This document shows positions 7,634-17,134 of a stretch of 64,000 nucleotides of DNA, piece after piece. This DNA is from Mariniflexile litorale (GTDB lineage Bacteria > Bacteroidota > Bacteroidia > Flavobacteriales > Flavobacteriaceae): NCBI RefSeq assembly GCF_031128465.2, contig NZ_CP155618.1, positions 4,330,501 through 4,394,500 on the forward strand. Direction: 5' to 3'. Made by a program: the position numbers and the translations under genes. Numbering within the stretch: the first letter of the stretch is position 1; each line of letters opens with the position of its first letter. The notes beneath the pieces were generated by a model. The model had not been told where the DNA came from, ran no database searches, and worked only from the letters and a program-made list of their open reading frames with translations.

Positions 7634-8722
7634 TTGAATTCAAAACAAATTGCAAACGGCATTCTAAGGGCAGTAACCATTATTTTTGGCATTGTTTTGT
7701 TATTGTGGTTTTTATATAAAATCCAGTCCGTTATTAGCTATATTGCTATTGCGGCAGTTATTTCTTTAATAGGTAGACCATTAGTACTGTTTTTAGAGCG
7801 GCGTTTGAAGTTTAAAAACACAATAGCTGTTATTGTGACCATGGCTATACTTATAGGATTGTTTGTTGGTTTAGCAGCTTTATTTATTCCTTTAATAATG
7901 AAGCAAGGGCATAATTTGTCGTTGTTAAATATCAATGAACTTCAAAGTAATATCAAAGATTTGTATATTGAAATCACCAACTATTTTAATATATATCAAA
8001 TTGATTTAGAGGAGTCCATTAAAGAATCCCACCTCTTATCTAAAATAGACTACGCACTTATACCTAACTTTTTAAACTCTATAATTAGCGGTTTGGGCAG
8101 TTTTAGCATTGGGCTTTTTTCGGTGCTATTTATTTCCTTTTTCTTTTTAAAAGACAGTCGTTTATTTGAAAATGGCGTGCTTACATTTATACCGGATAGT
8201 AAAGAGCTTCATTGGAAAAATTCTTCAACAAAAATTAAAGATTTACTCTCCCGATATTTTGTGGGTCTTATTTTTCAAATACTCATCCTATTCCTTATTT
8301 ATACCATCGGGTTGCTCTTTATAGGTGTAGAAAATGCGATTGTTATTGCATTCTTATGTGCGCTACTTAACCTTGTACCTTATGTAGGGCCACTGGTTGG
8401 TGCTTTTTTAATGTTAGCACTTACCATGACAAGTAACCTAAACGAAAGTTTTAGTGGTGTTATTTTACCTAAAACATTTTGGGTATTTGTTGTTTTTATT
8501 ATTGGACAATTGATTGATAATTTTTTAAGTCAACCTATCATTTTTTCAAAAAGTGTAAAATCACATCCGTTAGAAATATTTTTAGTGATTTTAATTACAG
8601 GCATATTATTTGGCGTTATTGGATTAATACTTGCAGTACCTGTATACACAGCCATAAAAGTTATTTTAAAAGAGTTTCTATCTGAAAACAAAATTGTAAA
8701 AAAACTGACTAAAGATTTATAA
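7634..8722 (+). CDS. AI-2E family transporter (permease of the UPF0118 type)
   Basis: This is a 362-residue polytopic inner-membrane protein. Two N-terminal helices (about 11-50) and a third (about 60-80) are followed by an amphipathic soluble stretch (about 85-150). Four or five more helices follow, including the conserved NLVPYVGPLVGA segment near 245-257 and DNFLSQPIIFSKSV near 295. That pattern is the AI-2E/TqsA-PerM family, whose members include autoinducer-2 exporters and Na+/H+ antiporters; the substrate here is unknown. The start is TTG at 7634. The next gene begins 6 bases after its stop, so the two probably share a transcript. Confidence 0.88.
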   Translation: MNSKQIANGILRAVTIIFGIVLLLWFLYKIQSVISYIAIAAVISLIGRPLVLFLERRLKFKNTIAVIVTMAILIGLFVGLAALFIPLIMKQGHNLSLLNINELQSNIKDLYIEITNYFNIYQIDLEESIKESHLLSKIDYALIPNFLNSIISGLGSFSIGLFSVLFISFFFLKDSRLFENGVLTFIPDSKELHWKNSSTKIKDLLSRYFVGLIFQILILFLIYTIGLLFIGVENAIVIAFLCALLNLVPYVGPLVGAFLMLALTMTSNLNESFSGVILPKTFWVFVVFIIGQLIDNFLSQPIIFSKSVKSHPLEIFLVILITGILFGVIGLILAVPVYTAIKVILKEFLSENKIVKKLTKDL

Positions 8723-8728
8723 CTCCTT

Positions 8729-9919
8729 TTGAATACATATATTTTAAATACTGAAATTCAAGAATTTATTGATAAAAACTTAAATTCTGATATTGCTTCT
8801 TTATTGCTAAAAGGAACCAACTTCCCCTCTATTGAAACTAAAGAAATTATTGAACAAATTGAAGCCAAAAAGCGTTGTGAAAAGAAACTATCAACTTGGT
8901 TTGAATGTAAAAACATATACTACCCTAACAAATTAAACATTGAGCAAACTTCCTCTGAAATAACAGCTCAATATAAATCAAGCCTCATGAATGGCGAATC
9001 CATCATCGACTTAACAGGGGGTTTTGGTGTAGATTGCTATTATTTTTCAAACGTTTTTAAAAAGGTTGTACACTGTGAAATTAACGAAGATCTTTCTAAA
9101 ATAGTAACACACAATTACAAACAATTAGCGATTCAAAATATAAACACAGAAGCTATAGACGGTATTAACTATTTAAAAAACAGCGACAAAATATGTGATT
9201 GGATTTATATAGACCCTTCTCGAAGACATGATAGTAAAGGCAAAGTCTTTTTTCTAAATGATTGTTTACCCAACGTGCCAGAGCATCTCGATTTATTATT
9301 CAAACATTCAAAAAACATTTTAATTAAAACATCGCCCCTCCTCGATTTATCGGTTGGTATTAACGAGCTAAAACATGTTAAAACCATTCATGTAGTAGCA
9401 GTAAATAATGAGGTTAAAGAATTACTTTGGGTTTTAGAAAACGGATTTACAGAAGGTATTTCAATTAAAACCATCAACCTTAAAAAAAACACAAATGAAG
9501 TTTTTAATTTTTCTATAGAAAGCGAAAAAACAACAACTTCTTTATATAGCAAACCACTCACCTATTTATACGAACCCAACAGTGCCATTTTAAAAGCTGG
9601 CGGCTTCGAGTCTATTAGTAACCAATTGCATGTTTTTAAGCTTCACAAACATTCACATTTATACACAAGTAATAGCTTAATAGATTTTCCTGGAAGGTGT
9701 TTTAAAATTGAACAAACACTACTTTATAATAAAAAAACTATAAAAAAGTTAGGCATAAATAAAGCCAATATTACCACGCGAAACTTTCCCGAAACGGTAG
9801 AACAACTCCGAAAAAAATTCAATATTAAAGATGGTGGCGATTGGTATTTGTTTTTTACTACCAACATGGAAGATAACAACCTAATGGTGCTAACAAAAAA
9901 AGCAGATTCATTTAACTAA
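8729..9919 (+). CDS. Class I SAM-dependent methyltransferase with THUMP-like/PG_1098-type domains
   Basis: This is a 396-residue protein. The N-terminal third is a helical, ferredoxin-like region. The SAM-binding motif DLTGGFGVDCYYF lies near 92-104, an acidic residue binding the ribose follows in HCEINE, and WIYIDPSRRH (about 154-163) is a DPPR-like catalytic motif. The C-terminal part (YEPNSAILKAGGF onward) is the THUMP-like domain seen in Bacteroidota proteins of this class. It is probably an RNA methyltransferase, but the target is unknown. It starts with TTG at 8729. Its TAA overlaps the stop codon of the opposing gene. Confidence 0.8.
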   Translation: MNTYILNTEIQEFIDKNLNSDIASLLLKGTNFPSIETKEIIEQIEAKKRCEKKLSTWFECKNIYYPNKLNIEQTSSEITAQYKSSLMNGESIIDLTGGFGVDCYYFSNVFKKVVHCEINEDLSKIVTHNYKQLAIQNINTEAIDGINYLKNSDKICDWIYIDPSRRHDSKGKVFFLNDCLPNVPEHLDLLFKHSKNILIKTSPLLDLSVGINELKHVKTIHVVAVNNEVKELLWVLENGFTEGISIKTINLKKNTNEVFNFSIESEKTTTSLYSKPLTYLYEPNSAILKAGGFESISNQLHVFKLHKHSHLYTSNSLIDFPGRCFKIEQTLLYNKKTIKKLGINKANITTRNFPETVEQLRKKFNIKDGGDWYLFFTTNMEDNNLMVLTKKADSFN

Positions 9920-10884
9920 ATATCAAGACAATCTAACCGCTCTATAAAAAATGTTTTATACGTTATATCAGTAATATGACGTGTTTCCTTAGTCCCTTTA
10001 AGATATATTGATTGTATCGACGCCCTTTTTAAACTTCGTATTTGCGAATTAGACAAATTACCTCTAAAACTAAACTCACCACAATCCATATCCCAAGAAT
10101 GATAAAACGTTATGGTTTGATTATTTTCAAGAATTACTTTTACCGAAGATCTGTTACTAGGTAAATAACTTGCACACCCTAAATCTTCAGACAAATTAAA
10201 AAACACGTTGGTGCTTCTGCCTCTTTTAAACAATTCAATAGTTAAATCTTTATTAAGTATATAAGGAATCGTTCTAACAATTTTTATTCTATCAATAGTA
10301 TCATATTCATTCATAGAATAATCGCAAGTACTTAACACATCCTTTTTTTCTAATAATTCTTCCTTATTTAATTTTTCTTCAACTTTATTCGGAACTGCTT
10401 TAATTTCTACTTGCTTATTTTCTTCTATTTTAATATTTACAATAGAATCTAATCGCCTCTTTTCAACAAGCTCGAGGGCTTTTATTCTTTCAAATTCTTT
10501 TAGCTCTAAGCGCTTCTGTTCCTCTTCTCCTTCCTTTATAATAATCTGTACATCTGCCTTTCTCTTTTTTTCTTCAGTCATTATTCTCAATCTTTCACTA
10601 TCCTGAAAATCATAATACAAATCCATGACGGCTTCATTTACAACTAAATATTGAGAATCTACAAACCCTACCAAATCGTTATATTTAACTTTATAAATTT
10701 CTTTTCCAAAGTAACCTACTACTACACAAGCATCACCACTTTTAAAGTCTGTTAAAACATCAGAAGAATTATTTAAACTTCTATACAAACTACCCTCTTG
10801 TGAGAACTCACTAACTATGTTTGCTTCTTGGGAAGACGCATTTATCGCTAAGCTTAAAAAAATTAAGGCTATATATTTAGTCAT
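9916..10884 (-). CDS. Uncharacterised secreted protein with SH3-like domain and coiled coil
   Basis: The function is not recognised. The chosen start (M at 10884) gives a 322-residue protein with a clean signal peptide (about 1-19, ending INASSQ). An SH3-like segment (about 20-85) contains a VGYFGKEIYKVKYNDLVGFVDSQYL stretch typical of bacterial SH3_3 folds. A charged coiled coil rich in Glu and Lys (about 95-185) follows, then a beta-rich C-terminal domain with scattered Cys (CDYS, GCASY, DCGEF, DCLDI). An upstream in-frame ATG at 10932 would add 16 residues before the signal. The stop codon overlaps that of the convergent methyltransferase gene by two bases. Confidence 0.75.
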   Translation of the reverse strand: MTKYIALIFLSLAINASSQEANIVSEFSQEGSLYRSLNNSSDVLTDFKSGDACVVVGYFGKEIYKVKYNDLVGFVDSQYLVVNEAVMDLYYDFQDSERLRIMTEEKKRKADVQIIIKEGEEEQKRLELKEFERIKALELVEKRRLDSIVNIKIEENKQVEIKAVPNKVEEKLNKEELLEKKDVLSTCDYSMNEYDTIDRIKIVRTIPYILNKDLTIELFKRGRSTNVFFNLSEDLGCASYLPSNRSSVKVILENNQTITFYHSWDMDCGEFSFRGNLSNSQIRSLKRASIQSIYLKGTKETRHITDITYKTFFIERLDCLDI

Positions 10885-10950
10885 AATTATTCTATTAAAA
10901 GAATGTCTAATTGAGGAAAGCAATATTTTCAATTCGAAGGTATGAAAAAC

Positions 10951-10986
10951 AAAAAAGCTTCACTAATTATTAAGGAAGCTTTTTTT
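10951..10986. terminator. Bidirectional hairpin terminator
   Basis: AAAAAAGCTTC (10951-10961) pairs perfectly with GAAGCTTTTTT (10976-10986 within a longer T run), with a 14-base loop. It lies upstream of the leftward secreted-protein gene and downstream of the IS982 relic, so on the minus strand it would stop transcription entering from the right. Confidence 0.7.
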
Positions 10987-11031
10987 GAGCTAAATAAACC
11001 TTAGTTTAAATTAAATAGTAATCTTTTTCTA

Positions 11032-11259
11032 CTATCCAAATCTTACTGGATTTAAATGTATATCACCTAATTTAACGTGAGTTGGATGTAACTTTAATTC
11101 AATTCTTTGTAGTCTATCTATATTGATGTTTGGTTTAGTAAGATTAATGAAATAATTCCAGATATTAAGATTAGTTATAAAATTATAAAAACACCAGTGT
11201 CTTGTATGCTCAATCTGATATTCGTTTTTAATATATTATTCACACTTTCGATTTGTTTT
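11032..11259 (-). pseudogene. Decayed IS982-family transposase fragment (C-terminal part)
   Basis: The minus strand encodes QIEHTRH followed by an NF..NL pattern and then KPNINID. This resembles the C-terminal signature of IS982-family transposases (QIEHTRHRS, NF-NL, KKPS). The frame ends in TAG at 11032-11034. It is interrupted by TAA at 11236-11238, beyond which K-x-x-E residues still fit the family's catalytic region. No start codon, terminal inverted repeats or other transposase domains are seen, so this is a relic. The last 25-30 residues do not resemble the family and may be drifted sequence. Confidence 0.5.
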
Positions 11260-11335
11260 AGAATTCTACAAAACTATTATATATACTTCAACCAAACCAA
11301 TAGAAACAATAACGAAATAACCACTTGACATTAAA

Positions 11336-11369
11336 TATTGAATCCCCGAGGTTGCCCGAGGATTCAATA
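11336..11369. terminator. Hairpin in the intergenic region, terminator-like
   Basis: TATTGAATCC (11336-11345) pairs perfectly with GGATTCAATA (11360-11369) across a G+C-rich 14-base loop; AAAAAATTCTTTTTTT follows. It could be a terminator or part of a structured RNA. The sequence between 11260 and 11486 otherwise shows no gene. Confidence 0.45.
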
Positions 11370-11486
11370 AAAAATTCTTTTTTTAACTTGATAAAAACCT
11401 TAAGGTTTCTAATTTTTCTATAAAACACGAATGTAAAATCAATAAATAAACCAATTAAAAAGGCTTATTTTATAAAAAACTATCCT

Positions 11487-11591
11487 TTATGTTCGTTTTG
11501 CTTTTTTTGCAAGTTTAGCTGCTTTCTTTTCTTTTGGAGTTAAAAGAGGTTCCTTCTTAACAGTTTTCTTTGCGTCTTGAGATTTTGCCAT
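11487..11591 (-). CDS. Small lysine-rich protein (34 residues)
   Basis: The frame starts ATG at 11589-11591 and ends TAA at 11487-11489. The 34-residue product begins MAKSQDAKKTVKKE and ends KLAKKAKRT: 13 lysines, one arginine, no membrane segment. A similar MAK-starting basic peptide is encoded at 47570-47728. Such short basic proteins are common beside cold-shock or ribosome-linked genes in Flavobacteria, and a nucleic-acid-binding role is a guess. No other gene explains the 370 bases around it. Confidence 0.6.
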   Translation of the reverse strand: MAKSQDAKKTVKKEPLLTPKEKKAAKLAKKAKRT

Positions 11592-11745
11592 AGTAAGTAA
11601 ATTTAATTAAACAATGTGTTAAATTATTTCCTATGCAAGATACAAAAACCGTCCAAATGAATCCAATAAAGAAGTAAAAATTAGTTTAATTTAAAAGCCT
11701 TATTTTATTAAATTTACATTCTAAATTATAACTAAATTAAACATT

Positions 11746-12360
11746 ATGAAAATTCTGGCTATCGGAAAAAACTACGTAAATAATAAAGAAGAAATCATTG
11801 ACAATAAAACAGGAAATCAAATTATATTTTCTAAGCCAGAATCGAGTCTTGTAAGAGACAATAAAGATGTGGTTTATCCTAGCTTTACCAATCAATTAAA
11901 TTATGAAATTGAGTTGGTAATTAAAATTGGAAAAAAAGGTAAAGACATTCGTTTAGAAGATGCTGCTTCTTACATTTCAGAAATTGGTGTTGGTATCGAT
12001 TATACCGCTAAAGATGTTTTTAATGCTTGTAGAGAAACCAAGGGGCCTTGGGATTTAGGTAAAGGTTTTGATGGTGCTGCGCCTATTTCTAAATTCAAAC
12101 CCGTATCTAATTTTCCTAAATTGAACGATATTAATTTCAATTTAGTAATAAATGGAGATGAAAAACAAGTTGGAAACACCGCGTTAATGATTTACACATT
12201 CAGCGATATTATAGCCTTTATTTCCAAATACATGACTTTAGAACCTGATGATTTAATATTTACAGGAACGCCTGCCGTAGGTGCAGGTGAAATTTTTAAA
12301 GGAGACCATCTGCAATGTTTTATTGAAGGAGAATTGCTTTTAGATTTTAAAATGATATAA
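11746..12360 (+). CDS. Fumarylacetoacetate hydrolase family protein
   Basis: This 204-residue single-domain FAH-fold protein is the size of acylpyruvase/FAHD1-type enzymes. The family's metal ligands are visible: the two Glu of YEIELVIKIG (about 64-73) and the Asp of GVGIDYTAKDV (about 83-93). The substrate-binding DLGKGFDGAAPIS follows (about 104-116), and FTGTPAVGAGEIFKGD sits near the end. These enzymes cleave or decarboxylate acylpyruvates or oxaloacetate in the cytoplasm; the actual substrate cannot be read from sequence. It precedes the acetate-linked CBS/DUF294 gene by 39 bases and may be cotranscribed with it. Confidence 0.88.
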   Translation: MKILAIGKNYVNNKEEIIDNKTGNQIIFSKPESSLVRDNKDVVYPSFTNQLNYEIELVIKIGKKGKDIRLEDAASYISEIGVGIDYTAKDVFNACRETKGPWDLGKGFDGAAPISKFKPVSNFPKLNDINFNLVINGDEKQVGNTALMIYTFSDIIAFISKYMTLEPDDLIFTGTPAVGAGEIFKGDHLQCFIEGELLLDFKMI

Positions 12361-12399
12361 TTCTTGTTTTAAAATAAATAAGAATTATAAATTTACTGA

Positions 12400-14319
12400 A
12401 TGAAAAATTCTATTGCAGAACGTGTTTACGACTTCTTAAAAAATTATCCACCTTTTAATATTTTAAAAGATCGTGATTTGTTGGAAATATCTAAACAAGT
12501 GTCCATTATTTATTTAGAAAAAGGCGATACACTGTTTAAAAAAGGCGACACTTTTAACGAGCACTTCTATATGGTTCGAAACGGTGCTATCACTTCTTTT
12601 CACACGAATACGAATAATGTACAAGAAATTGTAAACATAAGCGATGCGGGCGATATCTTTGGCGTACGTCCACTCATTGCCAAAGAAGATTACAAACTTA
12701 CCGCAACGGCTAATGAAGAATCCATTGTGTATGCTATTCCTATAGACACCTTTCAAGTCGTTACAAATAACAATGCTAAGGTTTATAAATTTTTAATTAC
12801 AGCCTTCGCAACAAATGCTTACGATCCCTATACTGCCGAAGAAACGGGTAAAATATTTGCTGATTATTTACCGAGTACTTCACAGGATGTTGTAAGTTTT
12901 CAAACAGCTAATTACACTAAAAACCCCATTACATGCGATTTTAATGCGTCGTTAAAAGAGGCTGCCATTAAAATGAGTAGACACAAAATTGGCTGTATCA
13001 TTGTTGTGGATAGTAATACAAATCCTGTTGGCATTATTACAAACAGCGACATTAAAAACAAAGTTGCCACGGGTTTATTTCCTATTGAAACGCCTGTTAC
13101 CAATATAATGAGTTCGCCTGTTATCACAAATAAAAAAGATTTAACAGTAGCCGATGGTCAATTACAAATGATAAAACATAGCATTGGACATTTATGTATT
13201 ACCAAAGATGGTACGGTAAATTCTAAGCTTATTGGTGTGTTAACCCACCACGATGTTTTAGTTACTTTAGGTAACAATCCATCGGTGATATTAAAAGAAA
13301 TAAAACGTGCCCGACGTACCAAAAAATTAAGAACTGCTAGACTAAAAGCCAATACACTATTAAAAAGTTATTTAGAACAAAATATTCCCGTATCGCATAT
13401 CATTAAAATCATTTCCCAAATTAATGATGCTGTTACTGTTCGTGCTATAGAATTGGCTTTAAAGAAAATGCCAGCACCACCTCCAGTCGCATTCTCTTGG
13501 TTGTCACTAGGCAGTCAAGGCAGAAAGGAACAATTGCTATTTACTGATCAAGATAATGCTATTGTTTTTCAGGATGTTGAAAAAGATAAATATGAAGAAA
13601 CGCAATCTTATTTTTTAGAATTAGCCAAACTGGTTACCAAGTCATTAAACAAAATTGGATTTGAATATTGTGAAGCCGATATGATGGCACGTAATGCTGA
13701 GTGGTGCAAATCTATTACCGATTGGAAATTACAATTTGAAAATTGGATTTTAAATCCAGACGAAAAAGCCATTTTATTATCGTCTATCTTTTTTGATTAT
13801 AGTTCTGTATATGGTGAAAAAAATCTGGTTGATGAATTATCCGATTCTATTTATGAGTCACTAAGCAAAACATCCTTATTTTTTAAGTTTTTAGGTAGAA
13901 ATGCACTTAAAAACCCACCGCCACTTGGTTTTTTTAAACAATTTCTAGTAGAAGAAAATGGCGAACAAAAAGACCTTTTCAATATAAAAAGCAGAGCCTT
14001 AATGCCATTAATTGATGCCGCCAGATTGCTTACTCTAAGTAACAACATAAAAGGGATTAACAACACTTCGGAACGTTTTGAAAAGTTGGCAGAAATTGAA
14101 CCCAATAACAAAGAGCTCTACCAATCATGTTCGTATGCCTTTAAAGCACTTTCAAAATTTAAAAGCAAACAGGGTTTATTACATAATAATTCCGGTCGAT
14201 TTATTGAATTAGAAACACTTACTAAAGAAGAAAAATTAAAATTAAGACGTTGCTTTAAGCCTATTCAAGAAATTCAAGAAGCTTTAAAAATGAGATTCGA
14301 TTTAAAAAACTTTATATAA
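12400..14319 (+). CDS. cNMP-binding/CBS/DUF294 nucleotidyltransferase-like signalling protein
   Basis: This is a 639-residue cytoplasmic protein. A cyclic-nucleotide-binding fold (about 18-115), a CBS pair (about 170-290) and a DUF294 nucleotidyltransferase domain (about 310-450) are followed by DUF294_C (about 480-625). The nucleotidyltransferase motif GSQGRKEQ...TDQDNA (about 371-388) is intact, resembling GlnD-type enzymes. The CBS pair probably senses adenine nucleotides. It is followed by a DEDDh exonuclease and then, on the opposite strand, acs, actP and DUF4212. This grouping is widespread and suggests a regulator of acetate uptake and activation. Confidence 0.88.
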   Translation: MKNSIAERVYDFLKNYPPFNILKDRDLLEISKQVSIIYLEKGDTLFKKGDTFNEHFYMVRNGAITSFHTNTNNVQEIVNISDAGDIFGVRPLIAKEDYKLTATANEESIVYAIPIDTFQVVTNNNAKVYKFLITAFATNAYDPYTAEETGKIFADYLPSTSQDVVSFQTANYTKNPITCDFNASLKEAAIKMSRHKIGCIIVVDSNTNPVGIITNSDIKNKVATGLFPIETPVTNIMSSPVITNKKDLTVADGQLQMIKHSIGHLCITKDGTVNSKLIGVLTHHDVLVTLGNNPSVILKEIKRARRTKKLRTARLKANTLLKSYLEQNIPVSHIIKIISQINDAVTVRAIELALKKMPAPPPVAFSWLSLGSQGRKEQLLFTDQDNAIVFQDVEKDKYEETQSYFLELAKLVTKSLNKIGFEYCEADMMARNAEWCKSITDWKLQFENWILNPDEKAILLSSIFFDYSSVYGEKNLVDELSDSIYESLSKTSLFFKFLGRNALKNPPPLGFFKQFLVEENGEQKDLFNIKSRALMPLIDAARLLTLSNNIKGINNTSERFEKLAEIEPNNKELYQSCSYAFKALSKFKSKQGLLHNNSGRFIELETLTKEEKLKLRRCFKPIQEIQEALKMRFDLKNFI

Positions 14320-14354
14320 TTATATTAACCATTTAAAAATAATAGATATAACAA

Positions 14355-15023
14355 ATGAATTTTGATTGGTTATTTAAGAAAAACCAAAAAAATCCTGATT
14401 TTTGGCAGGCATATCTCGATACGTTCAATAAAAAGAAAAGGAAAGATACTTCTATTGCAAACACCCGTTTTATAGCTTTTGATACTGAAACCACAGGATT
14501 TGATAAAAAAGAAGACCGTATTTTATCTATTGGAGCTGTTTCATTTGTTGGGAAAACCATTCAGGTAAAGAATAGTTTGGAGTTATATTTAGATCAGGAT
14601 GTTTTTAGACCAGAAACTGTTAAAATTCATGGGTTAATGAAATCGGGCTCTCCAGATAAAGTATCGGAATTAGAAGCTATAAAAATCTTTTTAGCTTATA
14701 TTAAAAATGCGGTTTTAATAGCACACCATGCCAATTTTGATAAAAATATGGTAAACGAAATGCTTGCAAGACATGATTTAGGAAAACTAAAAAACAAGTT
14801 TATTGATACTGGTGTTTTGTACAAAAAATCACTTCACATAATTTACAGACAAAAAGAAAAAATATACACTCTAGATGAATTAGGAAAAGAATTAAACGTC
14901 CCAATGGTAGATAGACATACAGCTACTGGAGATGCTTTAATAACTGCTCTAGTATTTTTAAAAATTACAGGACGTTTAGACAAACGTAAAAACCTAGATT
15001 GGGGTTATTTATTAGATGGATAA
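14355..15023 (+). CDS. DEDDh 3'-5' exonuclease (DNA polymerase III epsilon-like)
   Basis: This 222-residue exonuclease has the ExoI motif FDTETTG (about 39-45), the ExoII region AHHANFDKNMV (about 124-134) and the ExoIII HTATGDALITA (about 195-205), giving the D-E-D-D-H set. It is shorter than a replicative DnaQ with tau- and alpha-binding tails, so it is more likely a stand-alone exonuclease. It lies 35 bases after the CBS/DUF294 gene and is convergent with acs. The pairing of this exonuclease with CBS/DUF294 proteins near acetate genes is known in many bacteria, but the reason is unclear. Confidence 0.85.
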   Translation: MNFDWLFKKNQKNPDFWQAYLDTFNKKKRKDTSIANTRFIAFDTETTGFDKKEDRILSIGAVSFVGKTIQVKNSLELYLDQDVFRPETVKIHGLMKSGSPDKVSELEAIKIFLAYIKNAVLIAHHANFDKNMVNEMLARHDLGKLKNKFIDTGVLYKKSLHIIYRQKEKIYTLDELGKELNVPMVDRHTATGDALITALVFLKITGRLDKRKNLDWGYLLDG

Positions 15024-15033
15024 TCTCAAAAAA

Positions 15034-15073
15034 ACCACAAATACACTTATATCAAGTTTAGTGTATTTGCGGT
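15034..15073. terminator. Bidirectional terminator between exonuclease and acs
   Basis: ACCACAAATACACT (15034-15047) pairs with AGTGTATTTGCGGT (15060-15073) with one mismatch. It is flanked by A runs on the left and T runs on the right, so it can end both the rightward exonuclease transcript and the leftward acs transcript. Confidence 0.75.
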
Positions 15074-15090
15074 GAATTTTTTAATTTACA

Positions 15091-16998
15091 TTAAAGAGCA
15101 TTATCCATAATATCCTGCACCACTTCTGGGTTTAACAAGGTGCTTGTATCACCTAAATTTGAGGTGTCTTTACTTGCTATTTTACGTAAAATACGACGCA
15201 TGATTTTTCCTGAACGTGTTTTAGGTAAACCTTGTGTAAATTGAATTTTATCAAGTTTTGCTATAGGTCCAATTTTATCGGAAATAAGTTGATTTATTTC
15301 TTTTCGTAAATTATTTTGGTCTCTCGACTCGCCCGTATCTTTAAGCGTTACATAACCATATAAAGCACTTCCTTTAATATCATGTGGAAAACCTACAATA
15401 GCTGATTCAGCTACTGCTGGGTGTTCATTAATGGCATCTTCAATAGGTGCTGTTCCTAAATTATGCCCAGACACAATAATAACATCGTCTACCCTACCCG
15501 TGATACGGTAATACCCCACTTCATCTCGCAAGGCACCATCACCTGTAAAATATTTATTTTCATAAGCAGAAAAATAGGTTTCTCTATAACGTTCATGATT
15601 TCCCCAAATCGTACGAGCTATAGAGGGCCAAGGAAATTTGATACACAAACGTCCTTCTACTTGATTGCCTTTAAGTTCACTACCATGTTCATCCATTAGT
15701 ACAGGTTGTATACCTATAAAAGGCAAAGTCGCATAAGTTGGTTTTGTTGGAGTAACATAGGGTATGGGTGTTATCATGATACCTCCAGTTTCAGTTTGCC
15801 ACCAAGAGTCTACAATAGGGCTTTTGTTTTTCCCCACCACATCGTTATACCAATGCCATGCTTCTTCGTTGATAGGTTCACCAACACTTCCTAATACTTT
15901 TAAAGATGATAAATTATATTTTTCAACCAACTCGACACCTTGTTTTGCCAAAGCACGAATAGCGGTTGGTGCCGTATAAAACTGTGTCACTTTATGTTTT
16001 TCCACTATTTCCCAAAAACGTCCAAAATCTGGATAACTAGGTACACCTTCGAACATAACCGTAGTCGCTCCATTCGCTAGCGGTCCGTAAACAATGTAGC
16101 TGTGTCCAGTAATCCAACCAATATCAGCCGTACACCAATACACATCATTTTCACGATACTGAAACACATTCTTAAAAGTATAAGCAGTATAAACCATATA
16201 ACCTGCCGTGGTATGCACCATGCCTTTTGGCAACCCTGTTGATCCTGAGGTATATAATATAAATAAAGGATCTTCTGCATCCATTATTTCGGCTTTACAG
16301 TCTGTTGAAGCTGCATCTAAAAGTGGTTGTAACCATAAATCGCGCCCCTCTTTCATTGTTACTTCAGAATTAGTGCGTTTTGTAACTAACACCCTTTTTA
16401 CACCTGGACATTGATCTAAAGCTTCATCTACAATCCCTTTTAAATCGATTGATTTAGCGCCTCGATAAGATCCATCGGCTGTAATAACCATTTTACAATC
16501 ACTATCATTAATTCGTGTTGCTAATGCTGTTGAAGAAAATCCAGCAAATACCACTGAATGAATGGCTCCTATGCGTGCACAGGCTAAGAGTGAAATAGCA
16601 AGTTCTGGAATCATGGGTACATAAATACACACTCGATCACCTTTTTGTATACCTTGCGCTTTCAATACGTTAGCAAACTGATTAACCCGTTTGTACAACT
16701 CACTGTAAGTAATATGCTCTGATGGCTCATCTGGATTATTGGGTTCGAACAAAATTGCGGTTTTATCACCACGGGTTGCTAAATGCCTATCAATACAGTT
16801 TTCGGTAATATTAAGCTTCGCCCCTTCAAACCATTTTACTTCAGGTTTAGTGAAATCCCAACTTAATACATGGTCCCATTTTTTGCGCCATACAAAATGT
16901 TCTTCAGCTACTTCTTCCCAAAAATTTTCGGGCTCTCTAATGGATTTTCTATAAACTTGATAATATTCTTCTAAATGTTTTATGTGGTAATTACTCAT
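15091..16998 (-). CDS. acs: Acetyl-CoA synthetase
   Basis: This is the AMP-forming acetate:CoA ligase, 635 residues, full length for the family. The adenylate-binding loop YTSGSTGLPKG is near 250-260. VDSWWQTETGG (about 394-404) holds the acyl-AMP pocket with the acetate-selecting Trp. The acetylation-regulated catalytic lysine is in KTRSGKIMRR near the C-terminus. The start ATG at 16998 is consistent with the conserved NYHIKHLEEYYQVYRKS opening. It converts acetate delivered by the adjacent ActP-like symporter to acetyl-CoA. The upstream gap to actP contains tandem repeats. Confidence 0.96.
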   Translation of the reverse strand: MSNYHIKHLEEYYQVYRKSIREPENFWEEVAEEHFVWRKKWDHVLSWDFTKPEVKWFEGAKLNITENCIDRHLATRGDKTAILFEPNNPDEPSEHITYSELYKRVNQFANVLKAQGIQKGDRVCIYVPMIPELAISLLACARIGAIHSVVFAGFSSTALATRINDSDCKMVITADGSYRGAKSIDLKGIVDEALDQCPGVKRVLVTKRTNSEVTMKEGRDLWLQPLLDAASTDCKAEIMDAEDPLFILYTSGSTGLPKGMVHTTAGYMVYTAYTFKNVFQYRENDVYWCTADIGWITGHSYIVYGPLANGATTVMFEGVPSYPDFGRFWEIVEKHKVTQFYTAPTAIRALAKQGVELVEKYNLSSLKVLGSVGEPINEEAWHWYNDVVGKNKSPIVDSWWQTETGGIMITPIPYVTPTKPTYATLPFIGIQPVLMDEHGSELKGNQVEGRLCIKFPWPSIARTIWGNHERYRETYFSAYENKYFTGDGALRDEVGYYRITGRVDDVIIVSGHNLGTAPIEDAINEHPAVAESAIVGFPHDIKGSALYGYVTLKDTGESRDQNNLRKEINQLISDKIGPIAKLDKIQFTQGLPKTRSGKIMRRILRKIASKDTSNLGDTSTLLNPEVVQDIMDNAL

Positions 16999-17019
16999 TT
17001 TTTTTATGTTGTTGTTTTG

Positions 17020-17131
17020 TTTGTCGTTAAATTATTTGTCGTTAAGTTGTAAATCAACTAAACAACTCCACAACATCCGACTTAACTTTATAATTCTAAA
17101 TTGTTAATTGTTAATTGTTAATTGTTAATTG
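17020..17131. repeat. Tandem repeats between acs and actP
   Basis: TTTGTCGTTAA occurs at 17020-17030 and 17035-17045. After 17100 the heptamer TTGTTAA repeats four times plus TTG (17101-17131), ending four bases before the actP stop codon. Each repeat family is exact. Confidence 0.8.
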
Positions 17132-17134
17132 AAA

